DNA of 64,000 bases. It comes from Polyangia bacterium. Its GTDB lineage: Bacteria; Myxococcota_A; Polyangia; Nannocystales; Nannocystaceae. The DNA lies in the NCBI GenBank assembly GCA_030424595.1, contig JAUHWG010000006.1:186001-250000 (forward strand), written 5' to 3'. Positions within the stretch are counted from its first letter, which is position 1. Every line of letters starts with the position of its first letter. The notes beneath the pieces were generated by a model. It was not told where the DNA came from, ran no database searches, and worked only from the letters and a program-made list of their open reading frames with translations. This document shows positions 29,500 through 38,341 of this stretch, piece after piece. The position numbers and the translations under genes were made by a program.

Positions 29500-30841
29500 G
29501 GACGACACTCGGCTCAACATTATCGTCGGCCTCTTTGTCTTCGGCTTCGGCGCGCTCTTCATGCTCTCGCTGATCATCATCGGCATGGGCAAGGGCACGT
29601 TCAAAGAGAAGGTCGTGATCGACGCGGACTTCCGCAGCGTCTCCGGCCTCAAGAAGGGGAGCCCGGTCCAGCTCGAGGGCATCGAGATCGGCGTCGTCGA
29701 GGACCGCTCCTTCGTCGAGCTCGACTACTCCTGCAACCCTGCGTCGGAGGACCGCGGTCGCTACGGCGGCGGCCGGACCGACGACTGCGACTCGCAGATG
29801 TTCTGCGCCCCTGAGGGCAAGTGCGCCGAGCTCGAGCACTACTCGGCGAACAAGGAGCTCCACCCGCCCTGCGACGAAGACATCCAGTGCAACGAGGAGG
29901 AGGTCTGCGTCACCAGCGACTTCCGCCGCCGCTATCGACGAGTCGGCTGGACCGGCTCCACGGGCGTCTGCGCCGCATACGAGACCCAGCACAAGCGGAT
30001 CCGCGTCCGCCTTCGGATCTTCGCGGAGAGCCTCCAGCATGTCCGTACGGACAGCCGGGCCTCGGTCTCCCAAAACGGCCTCCTCGGCGATCAGCTGGTC
30101 CAGATCTCGGCGGGTCGCGGCGAGCCGGTGAAGGCTGGCGCGCGGATCCAGACCAACCCTTCGCTCATCGAGGACGTGCTCGCGGTTCGCGACCGGATCG
30201 AGGGCATGTTCGTCCAGGTCGAGGAGACGGTCGGCGGGATCGCGACCTTGGCCGCGGCGCTCGGCGACGAGAAGACCGTCCGCAACGTCCAGGGGCTGCT
30301 GAGCAACGCCAACGAGATCTCGAGGCAGATCGCCGAGGGCAAGGGCCTGGTCGGCGCCCTCCTCAACGACGAGGCGTACGTCCAGGACTTCGGCGCGACC
30401 CTGCGGAGCGTCCGCGACACGGCGTCGGGGCTCGACTCCTTCGTCAAGCGGGCGAAGAGCTCGATGACCAAGGTCGACGAGAACCTCCAGCCGCTCATCG
30501 ACGACGGCCGCAGCGTGATCGCCAACATCGACGGGATCCTCGGCGACCTCAAGAACCCCGAGAACAAGAGCGTCGCCTCCAAGCTCCTCTACGATCCGGA
30601 CGGCAATATGGTCCGCGAGATCGAGGAGACCGTCGCCGGGCTAAACGAGGTCGTCGCCGCCCTAGAGCGGGGCGAGGGGACGATGGGCAAGCTCCTGAAG
30701 GATCCCAAGGCCTACGACGACCTGGTGAAGATCCTCGGCAACATCGAGCGCAACAACACGATCAAGCGCCTCGTCCGCTTCGTCGTCGAGAAGGACGAGG
30801 CCTCGGACGCCGCAGTGCCGAAGACCCGGAAGGCCGAATAG
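29489..30841 (+). CDS. mlaD: MCE (MlaD-type) lipid-binding protein with cysteine-rich insertion
   Basis: 450 residues; GGGAGG lies 7 nt before the ATG. One N-terminal membrane helix (IIVGLFVFGFGALFMLSLII) is followed by an MCE domain split in two: FRSVSGLKKGSPVQLEGIEIGVV (about 48-71) and RLRIFAESLQHVRTDSRAS to LVQISAG (about 174-209). Between them, residues about 81-166 are an insertion with eight cysteines (82, 100, 106, 112, 128, 134, 140, 161), not part of standard MlaD. A helical C-terminal region follows (EGMFVQVEETVGG, NVQGLLSNANEISRQIA), typical of MCE proteins. It is the last gene of the operon. Confidence 0.93.
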   Translation: MARKDDTRLNIIVGLFVFGFGALFMLSLIIIGMGKGTFKEKVVIDADFRSVSGLKKGSPVQLEGIEIGVVEDRSFVELDYSCNPASEDRGRYGGGRTDDCDSQMFCAPEGKCAELEHYSANKELHPPCDEDIQCNEEEVCVTSDFRRRYRRVGWTGSTGVCAAYETQHKRIRVRLRIFAESLQHVRTDSRASVSQNGLLGDQLVQISAGRGEPVKAGARIQTNPSLIEDVLAVRDRIEGMFVQVEETVGGIATLAAALGDEKTVRNVQGLLSNANEISRQIAEGKGLVGALLNDEAYVQDFGATLRSVRDTASGLDSFVKRAKSSMTKVDENLQPLIDDGRSVIANIDGILGDLKNPENKSVASKLLYDPDGNMVREIEETVAGLNEVVAALERGEGTMGKLLKDPKAYDDLVKILGNIERNNTIKRLVRFVVEKDEASDAAVPKTRKAE

Positions 30842-30868
30842 TCCGCGGGCTGGCGTACTGCCGATCTC

Positions 30869-30918
30869 CCGGAGTGGCCCCGGAGTGGCCCCCCCGAAGA
30901 GGCCCTCCCGAAGAGGCC
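30869..30918 (+). repeat. Short direct repeats after the MCE gene
   Basis: Two abutting copies of CCGGAGTGGCC (30869-30879 and 30880-30890) are followed by two copies of CCCGAAGAGGCC (30893 and 30907). They lie in the 207-bp gap between the MCE gene and the convergent hydrolase gene. They look like local slippage duplications. No terminator is evident there. Confidence 0.7.
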
Positions 30919-31048
30919 CGCTGAACGTCGGGTGACGGCGCTCGACCGGGCACCGGCTCGTATGTCAGCAACGAGAACGCCAGCGTTTCGCGGCGCAGGC
31001 GATGCCGCACCGACGCGCGGACGCTGAGCCCCGATCGACGGTGCGCGG

Positions 31049-32008
31049 CTAGAAGCCGTCGTTGTCGAGGTCTTCGGCGAAGCTCCGCAACGCCTCGATG
31101 AGCTCGGCCGGGTACTCGGCGGGGAGGGCGTGGGTCGCCCGTGGGAGGACCTGCCAGCGGACCCTCGGGATCGCGAAGGCGAGCTCGCGCATGGTCCCGA
31201 GGGGGACAAAGCTGTCGCGGGCGCCGGCGACGACGAGGACGGGGACGTCGAGGGTCCGGAGGATGTCGGCGGCGCTGTGCCTGTCGGCCTCCTCGAGCAT
31301 CGCGACGAAGAGCTCGGGGTTCATCAGCGCGAGCTGTCGCGTGTAGAACTCGAAGTCGTCGACGGCGATCCGGTCGAGGTTGACCTGAAAATTGAGCCCG
31401 AGGCCGAGCGTCAGGTTCGAGGGGACGAGCGCGCGCCAGGCCCGGAGCGTGAAGTCGCGGGCGACGCGGGTCGTCGCGCGGAGGAAGGGGAGGGCGTGGC
31501 CGAAGGCTTGCGTCCCCTGGAAGGTTTGGAGGACTCGGCCGCTCGGCCCCGCCAGCGAGACGAGCGCGGAGACGAGGTGGCGGTGCCGGCGGAAGAGCTC
31601 GAGCGCGACGGGGAAGCCCATCGAAAAGCCGATCACCACAGCTCTGCGAACGCCGGCGTGGTTGAGCACCTCGGCCGCGTCGTCCGCGAGGGTCGGCATC
31701 GACAGATGCCAAGGGCGGGGCGGCTCGGCGGAGAGCCCGTGCCCGCGGTAGTGGAGGAGGATGATCCTCCTGCGCTTGGCGAGCTCGGGGATGATCCGTC
31801 GAAAGGCCCAGCCTGAGCAGCCGATCCCGTCGAGGATCAGGAGCGGGGTCCGGTTATCGTCAACGGAGCCGAAGGACTGGTACGAGACAGACGCGCCGTC
31901 CCGCAGGTACACGAGCGAAGCTTCGCCTGGGATCGCCGCCCGGCGCGGAGCCACTGTCTCCGCGAGCTCCGCCTCCGCGATGTTGTCGGCGACCGACGCG
32001 CCAGGCAT
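31049..32008 (-). CDS. Alpha/beta-hydrolase
   Basis: 319 residues without a signal peptide. The nucleophile elbow is VVIGFSMGFP (Ser129), the oxyanion region is LLILDGIGCSGWAF, and the acid and base are in VVAGARDSFVPLG and LPRATHALPAEYP. The lid region between them is helical. This resembles general esterases/lyases of the alpha/beta-hydrolase superfamily; the substrate cannot be read. The TIGR04563-type gene lies 11 nt upstream on the same strand. Confidence 0.85.
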   Translation of the reverse strand: MPGASVADNIAEAELAETVAPRRAAIPGEASLVYLRDGASVSYQSFGSVDDNRTPLLILDGIGCSGWAFRRIIPELAKRRRIILLHYRGHGLSAEPPRPWHLSMPTLADDAAEVLNHAGVRRAVVIGFSMGFPVALELFRRHRHLVSALVSLAGPSGRVLQTFQGTQAFGHALPFLRATTRVARDFTLRAWRALVPSNLTLGLGLNFQVNLDRIAVDDFEFYTRQLALMNPELFVAMLEEADRHSAADILRTLDVPVLVVAGARDSFVPLGTMRELAFAIPRVRWQVLPRATHALPAEYPAELIEALRSFAEDLDNDGF

Positions 32009-32019
32009 GTGCGCTGGCG

Positions 32020-32241
32020 TCAGTCCGCCGACGACGACTCGTTCTTGCCGCGCTCGTCGTCAGCGTCGTCAGCGATGTCGTTGACGCTGGGGTACTTAAA
32101 GATCTCGCGACGGGCGATCTTCCACGCCTTCTGCACGATCCACGAGAGCGAGCGATCCTGCCGCGCTGCCTCGGTTTGAATCTCCTTCAGCATCGTCTCT
32201 GGGAAATAGAGCGATTGCTTGCGCTTGTCCGAGCTGGCCAT
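32020..32241 (-). CDS. TIGR04563-type small protein
   Basis: 73 residues. The core SLYFPETMLKEIQTEAARQD followed by RSLSWIVQKAWKIARREI matches a family of short proteins typical of myxobacteria (TIGR04563). A strand followed by two helices is ribbon-helix-helix-like, suggesting DNA binding, but function is not established. The C-terminus is acidic (DDADDERGK). It is the first gene before the alpha/beta-hydrolase and is divergent from the TetR gene. Confidence 0.85.
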   Translation of the reverse strand: MASSDKRKQSLYFPETMLKEIQTEAARQDRSLSWIVQKAWKIARREIFKYPSVNDIADDADDERGKNESSSAD

Positions 32242-32268
32242 GAATCAGCGATCTCCAAACCTAGTGAA

Positions 32269-32302
32269 AAACGGCTGTTTCAGGGTATGTTAGGGGCCGT
32301 TT
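32269..32302. promoter_or_regulatory. Inverted repeat in the divergent TIGR04563-type / tetR region
   Basis: Arms AAACGGC (32269-32275) and GCCGTTT (32296-32302) are separated by 20 bp in the short region between the two divergent genes. Position and symmetry would suit an operator for the adjacent TetR protein. The right arm overlaps the proposed TTG start of that gene, so the assignment is tentative. Confidence 0.4.
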
Positions 32303-33044
32303 GACTGTCAACCATGACGGCCGCGGCGCCGCAGAGGCTGCTTTCAGCCCTGCGGTGAGCGAGAGTCCGGAGCCTGAGCCCGTCGATGGTCGCGCTGCCC
32401 GGGCCCAACAGCGCCGGCACCAGCGTCGTTCAGAGATTCTCGCGGCCGCGACCCAGGTGTTCCGCGAGAAGGGCTATCACGCAGCTTCGGTGGGGGACAT
32501 CATCGAGGCCGCGCGGATCGCACGCGGAACCTTTTATCTCTATTTCAACGGCAAGCGGGAGATCTTCACGGAGCTCGCCTCGGAGTTCCTCTCGCTGATC
32601 CGCGGGTCGGTTCGCAAGATCACGCTCGACCCGGGCGCGCCTCCGCCCATTGAGCAGATGCGCGCGAACTTTCGCCGGGTCATGGGCACGGTCCTCGCCC
32701 ACGATGATCTGGCGACGATCATGCTGCGCGATCCGAGCGAGGTCGACCTCGAGGGTCGCGCCCAGATGCAGCAATTTTTTGATCAAGTGATCGGCCTGAT
32801 CGAGCTCGCCGTCCGGACCGGGCGTTCGCTCGGCTTTGCCCGTGACTGCGACGACCACATCATCGCCGTGAGCGCCCTTGGGGCCCTACGTGAGGTCCTG
32901 CGGAGGATGCTCGCAGCTCGCGCTGAGGCCGCGAGAGCAGAGGCGGAGGGCCTCGACGTGGCGCCTTCGCGCGCGCTGCTGATCGACACCGAGCGCCTCG
33001 CGGACGAGCTGGTCACCTTCTTTGTCCGAGGGGTATTTACCTGA
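32301..33044 (+). CDS. TetR-family transcriptional regulator
   Basis: About 247 residues from TTG 32301; an in-frame GTG at 32355 is an alternative start and would still include the whole DNA-binding domain. The TetR helix-turn-helix is clear: RRSEILAAATQVFREKGYHA, then ASVGDIIEAARIARGTFYLYF and NGKREIFTELASEFL. The C-terminal ligand domain (VMGTVLAHDDLATIMLRDPS, IGLIELAVRTGRSLGF) is all-helical; the ligand is unknown. Divergent from the TIGR04563-type gene. Confidence 0.9.
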   Translation: MTVNHDGRGAAEAAFSPAVSESPEPEPVDGRAARAQQRRHQRRSEILAAATQVFREKGYHAASVGDIIEAARIARGTFYLYFNGKREIFTELASEFLSLIRGSVRKITLDPGAPPPIEQMRANFRRVMGTVLAHDDLATIMLRDPSEVDLEGRAQMQQFFDQVIGLIELAVRTGRSLGFARDCDDHIIAVSALGALREVLRRMLAARAEAARAEAEGLDVAPSRALLIDTERLADELVTFFVRGVFT

Positions 33045-33115
33045 GGCTCAGGGTCGGCTACCCTGCCGGGCCCTCGTCGTTCGCGGGTGTATTAGAACTA
33101 CTCAGAGGTGCGTGT

Positions 33116-33487
33116 ATGGCCCTCACCAAAGCCCAAACAGAGAAATTCCGCCAGATCCTCAACGATAAGCGGAAGAGCTTGATCGAACAGGCGCAGCGAA
33201 CCCTCCAGTCGGACATGGTGTTGTCCCCGGATGATCGCTTCGACGAAGTCGACCAGGCCTCCAGCGAGTACATGCAAGCGTTCTCCTTCCGACTCCGCGG
33301 TCGCGAACGCTTCCTGATGGACAAGATCGATCTTGCCCTGCGCAAGCTCGAGGAGGGGATCTACGGCGTCTGCGAGGAGTGCGAGGAGATGATCTCCACC
33401 AAGCGCCTCCAAGCTCGCCCCGAAGCCCCGCTGTGCATCCAGTGCAAAGAAGCACAGGAGCGCGAAGAGGCTGTCTACGCGGAGTAG
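33116..33487 (+). CDS. dksA: DksA/TraR-family regulator
   Basis: 123 residues. The N-terminal coiled coil carries DEVDQASSE at the tip where DksA has its acidic residues. The C-terminal zinc finger is CEEC-x17-CIQC. DksA-type proteins enter the RNA polymerase secondary channel and act with ppGpp. Length and layout fit short myxobacterial DksA proteins. It stands between the TetR gene and the Lgt-like gene. Confidence 0.9.
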   Translation: MALTKAQTEKFRQILNDKRKSLIEQAQRTLQSDMVLSPDDRFDEVDQASSEYMQAFSFRLRGRERFLMDKIDLALRKLEEGIYGVCEECEEMISTKRLQARPEAPLCIQCKEAQEREEAVYAE

Positions 33488-33530
33488 GCGCTGGACGGCG
33501 CGCGAGCGCGTCGTCGTCTGAGGGGCCTTC

Positions 33531-34361
33531 ATGAGGCCGATCCTCGTCGAGATTCCAGGCCTGGGGTGGGAGCTCCAGTCCTACGGCGTGGCTATGGGCC
33601 TCGCCCTCTTGGTCGCTTGGTTTGTCGCTCTCGATCGAGCGCGGCGCGATGGCCTGCCGAGCGAGTCGTTGGGGATGCTCTTCGTCTTCGCCGCCTTCGC
33701 CGGGATCGTCGGCGCTCGAGGTCTGTGGCTGGCGCAGCACCCCAACGTCGGCGGGTCGCTCTTCACCTTGCCGGCGGGCGGCCTCAGCATCGCCGGTGGC
33801 GTCGTCGCGGCGCTCTTGGTGACGGCCATCGGCTGTCTTCGCCGCGGAGTCTCGACCGCCGCCTGGCTCGACGCCGTGGCCCCGGGCTTCGCCGCTGGGC
33901 TGACGATCGAGGGGATCGGGGCGTTCCTCGCCGGCTCCGAGTTCGGCCGCTACGTCGCGCCAGGGGACCTCGGCTACGCGCTCGCGGTCAGGTTTCCCGC
34001 GGGCTCCCCGGTCCACGACTATCACGAGCATCTGATGGCCGGGCTGCCGACCTTCACCGCGGAGCTGTCGGCGCCCGTCCACCCGGTCCAGCTCTACGCG
34101 GCGGCGATGGGGCTGATCATCCTCGGGATCGCGGTCGTGGTCCGCCGCCGGCGGAGCTACCCGGGACAGGTCGCGGTCGCCGTGCTCGCGGCCTTCGTCG
34201 TCTCCCGACTCGTGCTCGAGGACCCGCTGCGCTTTGACGCCAGCGCCGAGATCTTCGGCGTGCTGCGGCTCGGCCATGCCTCGGCGGTGGGGCTCCTCCT
34301 GGTCCTGGCGTTGGCGGCGGGGATCCTGCGCAGGCGAGCCGAGGCGGAGCGACCCGCGTGA
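33531..34361 (+). CDS. Divergent Lgt-like membrane protein
   Basis: 276 residues; AGGGG precedes the ATG. The architecture matches prolipoprotein diacylglyceryl transferase: seven membrane segments, SYGVAMGLALLVAW, IVGARGLWLA, GGLSIAGGV, and the HPVQLYAA motif (HPxQLYE in Lgt). Several residues I recall as important are changed: the His of SFHGG is Ala (SIAGG), and the GRIxNFINGExWGR segment reads EGIGAFLAGSEFGR, losing the Arg, Asn and Glu. It may be a paralogue with altered function or a diverged Lgt. The lipase gene overlaps its stop (GTGA). Confidence 0.72.
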   Translation: MRPILVEIPGLGWELQSYGVAMGLALLVAWFVALDRARRDGLPSESLGMLFVFAAFAGIVGARGLWLAQHPNVGGSLFTLPAGGLSIAGGVVAALLVTAIGCLRRGVSTAAWLDAVAPGFAAGLTIEGIGAFLAGSEFGRYVAPGDLGYALAVRFPAGSPVHDYHEHLMAGLPTFTAELSAPVHPVQLYAAAMGLIILGIAVVVRRRRSYPGQVAVAVLAAFVVSRLVLEDPLRFDASAEIFGVLRLGHASAVGLLLVLALAAGILRRRAEAERPA

Positions 34362-35014
34362 CGCGGCCGCTCTTACCGGTGGTGTTGATCCACGGGGCGC
34401 TCCGCTCCAGGGCCGGCCTCGCGCCCGTCGCCTGGTACCTCCGGCGCTTCGGGCTCGACGCGCGGCCCTTCGGCTACGACACCCGTGGGGGGACCCTCGA
34501 GGAGCACGGAGCCGCGCTTGAGCGCTTTATCGGCGGGTGGGACGAGGTCGGAGCGGAGCCGATGCCGACGCTCGGGATCCTCTCGCACAGCATGGGCGGG
34601 CTGGTCGCGCGGGCCTACCTCGCCCGTGAGGGGGCGGCGGCGCAGTCGGCCCAGCAGCGGATCGTGATGCTCGGTCCGCCCAACCAGGGCGCTTGGTTGG
34701 CCCAGCACTTCCGCGACTTCCGGCCCTTCCGCTGGCTCTACGGGGCTGCGGCGGAGGAGCTGCTGCCTGAGCGGGTGCAGGCCTTGGCGACCCCGCCAGC
34801 GACCGCGAAGGTGATGATCGTCGCCGGCGGCAGGGGGGATGAGCGCGGCTATCTCCGATCGATCCCCGGCGACAACGACGGGCTCGTCGCGGTCTCCGAG
34901 ACGGCGCTCCCCGGGATCGCCCCCGTGCTGGTCCAGGGGGCCCACTCGTTGCTCCAGTGGCGTAGAGATGTCCTCCAGAGCGCAGCGCGCTTCCTGGTCG
35001 AGGACGGGGCCTAG
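34358..35014 (+). CDS. Alpha/beta-hydrolase, lipase/esterase type
   Basis: 218 residues from GTG 34358, which overlaps the Lgt-like stop as GTGA. The sequence begins PLLPVVLIHGALRSRAGLA (oxyanion HG), with nucleophile elbow ILSHSMGGLVARAYLA (Ser78), the following LGPPNQGAWLAQ typical of triacylglycerol lipases, a candidate acid in PGDNDGLVAVSE and His in QGAHSLLQ. No signal peptide, so it is probably cytoplasmic or membrane-associated. Coupling to the Lgt-like gene suggests a shared lipid-related function. Confidence 0.85.
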   Translation: MTRPLLPVVLIHGALRSRAGLAPVAWYLRRFGLDARPFGYDTRGGTLEEHGAALERFIGGWDEVGAEPMPTLGILSHSMGGLVARAYLAREGAAAQSAQQRIVMLGPPNQGAWLAQHFRDFRPFRWLYGAAAEELLPERVQALATPPATAKVMIVAGGRGDERGYLRSIPGDNDGLVAVSETALPGIAPVLVQGAHSLLQWRRDVLQSAARFLVEDGA

Positions 35015-35096
35015 CAGCCCGTGGCAAAGGTCCCGCGCTCGCTCACCCTCGTCGCCCCTCTCGTCCCCGCCGAAACGTGCAGTCGCCGAGAACAAC

Positions 35097-35126
35097 AAAG
35101 CCGCGGCTCCGAGGAGTCGCGGCTTT
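35097..35126 (-). terminator. Terminator of the tRNA-Met gene
   Basis: On the minus strand, AAAGCCGCG pairs with CGCGGCTTT around an inner CTCC/GGAG stem, giving a long hairpin 5 nt beyond the tRNA 3' end. It is followed by a T-containing run (GTTGTTCTC). Position and strand fit transcript termination for the tRNA. Confidence 0.75.
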
Positions 35127-35131
35127 GGGTG

Positions 35132-35205
35132 TGCCGAGGGGCGGACTTGAACCGCCGACCTAAGGGTTATGAATCCTTCGCTCTAACCAGCTGAGCTACC
35201 CCGGC
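35132..35205 (-). tRNA. tRNA-Met (CAT)
   Basis: Seventy-four nucleotides on the minus strand that fold as a cloverleaf. The acceptor stem GCCGGGG pairs with CCTCGGC (one G-T), the D-arm starts TAGCTCAGCTGGTTAGAGC, the anticodon loop is TTCATAA with anticodon CAT, the T-arm has GGTTCAAGTCC and the discriminator is A. The terminal CCA is not encoded. The D-arm and anticodon arm resemble elongator tRNA-Met. Confidence 0.95.
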
Positions 35206-35431
35206 GCGGGGTGAGACTCGTTACAGATTTCCGCGCTGCAAGTCAACGGGTCTTTCGCCGAAACGAGTCGTGAGCCAGCACATGAGCGGCTACAAACGCT
35301 TGGACAGCCCCAGTGGCCGGTGATAATCCCGCAGGGCAAGGCTGGCCCGCGGCGAGGTCCGCAGCCGTGTCTGGCGGTCGACGCCCGCAGAGGGGCTGTC
35401 GCCGCGCCGTTTGATCGAGGAGCACTCTCAG

Positions 35432-36610
<1,179 letters not shown>

Positions 36611-36652
36611 GACGCGGCCTGCGCACCCACGAAGCGAGAGAACGAGAGAACG

Positions 36653-37516
36653 ATGAACGCAGAGGCCATCCAACAGATCGGTGTTCTCGGGGCCGGGCAG
36701 ATGGGCGCAGGGATCGCTCATGTCGCCGCGGTCGCCGGCTACAAGGTCGCGCTCGCCGACGTCAGCCTGGAGCGCGCAGAGGCGGGCAAGGCCGGGATCG
36801 CCAAGCGCCTCGGGCGGGCGGTCGAGAAGGGCAAGCTGAGCGCCGAGGATCGCGAGGCCGCGCTGGCTCGGATCACGCCGGTCGTCGGCCCTGCGGGGCT
36901 CTCGACCTGCGATATCGCGATCGAGGCGGCGACCGAGAACATCGACCTCAAGCGCAAGCTCTTCAAGGCCCTGGACGAGGCGTGCAAGCCGGGGTGCATC
37001 CTCGCCTCGAACACCTCGTCGATCTCGATCACGCTCCTCGCAGCGGTGACGGGGCGGCCCGAGGAGGTCGTCGGCATGCACTTCATGAACCCCGTGCCGG
37101 TGATGAAGCTGGTCGAGCTCATCCGCGGCCTCGCGACCTCGGACGCGACCTACGCGGCGACGCTGGAGCTCGCGGCGAAGCTCGGAAAGACGACGATCAC
37201 GAGCAAGGACTCGCCCGGGTTCATCGTCAACCGGATCCTGATCCCGCTGATCAATGAGGCCTGCTTCGCCCTCCAAGAGGGCCTGGCGACCGCCGCTGAC
37301 ATCGACACTGGGATCAAGCTCGGCCTCAACCATCCCATGGGGCCGCTCGAGCTCGCCGATCTCATCGGCCTCGACACCTGCCTGGCTATCGCCGATGTCC
37401 TCCACCGCGAGCTCGGCGAGGACAAGTACCGGGCGGCGAACGTCCTCCGGGTCCACGTCGCCGCTGGTTGGCTCGGCCGCAAGACCGGCCGCGGCTTCTA
37501 CGACTACCGAAAGTAG
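36653..37516 (+). CDS. 3-Hydroxyacyl-CoA (3-hydroxybutyryl-CoA) dehydrogenase
   Basis: 287 residues. The NAD-binding loop is GVLGAGQMGAGIAHVAA. The substrate/active-site motifs are SNTSSISIT, GMHFMNPVPVMKLVELIRG and KDSPGFIVNRILIPLINEA, all standard for the single-domain dehydrogenase of the butyrate/C4 type (Hbd). It acts on the product of the thiolase step encoded just upstream. The cluster is tightly spaced: 42 nt from the thiolase gene and 7 nt to the hydratase gene. Confidence 0.95.
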   Translation: MNAEAIQQIGVLGAGQMGAGIAHVAAVAGYKVALADVSLERAEAGKAGIAKRLGRAVEKGKLSAEDREAALARITPVVGPAGLSTCDIAIEAATENIDLKRKLFKALDEACKPGCILASNTSSISITLLAAVTGRPEEVVGMHFMNPVPVMKLVELIRGLATSDATYAATLELAAKLGKTTITSKDSPGFIVNRILIPLINEACFALQEGLATAADIDTGIKLGLNHPMGPLELADLIGLDTCLAIADVLHRELGEDKYRAANVLRVHVAAGWLGRKTGRGFYDYRK

Positions 37517-37523
37517 GGCGACG

Positions 37524-38321
37524 ATGAGCACCGCGGAGCAGAGCTACACCCATCTCTTGGTCGAGGATCGCGGGGTCGCCCGGATCCTGACGATCAACCG
37601 GCCAGAGGCCCTCAACGCCCTAAACGCGGCGGTCTTGGACGATCTGATCCGGGCCGTCGAGGCGGCCGCAGGGGACGACAAGGTCGGCGGTCTTGTGCTC
37701 ACCGGGGCCGGCCCGAAGAGCTTCATCGCCGGGGCTGACATCGCCGCGATGGCGTCGATGGGGCCGGAGGAGGCGATGGTCTTCGCCGGTCGCGGTCACG
37801 CGTTCGGGGAGATGCTCTCGAGCCTCGGCAAGCCGGTGATCGCCGCGGTCAACGGCTTCGCCCTCGGCGGCGGCTGCGAGATGGCGCTCGCCTGTGACTT
37901 CATCTACGCCTCGGAGCGCGCCCGCTTCGGCCAGCCGGAGGTCAAGCTCGGGGTCATCCCCGGCTTTGGCGGGACCCAGCGGCTGCTGCGACGGGTCGGC
38001 GCGGCGATGGCCCTGGAGCTGTGCATGCGCGGCCACATGATCGACGCCGCCGAGGCGCTGCGGATCGGCCTCGTGAACCGGGTCCTCCCCAAGGAGGAGG
38101 TCGTCGACGCGGCCGTCGCCGCGGTCCAGGAGATCGCGGGCTGGGGGCCCTTGGCGGTCGCCAAGGCCAAGGAGATGATCCATCGCGGGGCCGACCTTCC
38201 GCTCCCCGAGGCGAACCAGCGCGAGGTCGAGGCCTTCGCCGGGCTCTTCGCCAGCGACGATCAGAGCGAGGGCATGGCCGCCTTCATCGGCAAGCGCAGG
38301 GCTGATTTCAAGGGGCGCTAG
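37524..38321 (+). CDS. Enoyl-CoA hydratase / crotonase
   Basis: 265 residues from ATG 37524. The oxyanion-hole segment is KSFIAGADIAAM. The two catalytic Glu positions are in FALGGGCEMALACDF and GQPEVKLGVIPGFGGTQRL. It hydrates short-chain enoyl-CoA and fits between the 3-hydroxyacyl-CoA dehydrogenase and the acyl-CoA dehydrogenase of the same cluster. The upstream open frame to 37254 is antisense noise within the previous gene. Confidence 0.95.
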   Translation: MSTAEQSYTHLLVEDRGVARILTINRPEALNALNAAVLDDLIRAVEAAAGDDKVGGLVLTGAGPKSFIAGADIAAMASMGPEEAMVFAGRGHAFGEMLSSLGKPVIAAVNGFALGGGCEMALACDFIYASERARFGQPEVKLGVIPGFGGTQRLLRRVGAAMALELCMRGHMIDAAEALRIGLVNRVLPKEEVVDAAVAAVQEIAGWGPLAVAKAKEMIHRGADLPLPEANQREVEAFAGLFASDDQSEGMAAFIGKRRADFKGR

Positions 38322-38341
38322 GCCCTCTAGGAGACGACGCA

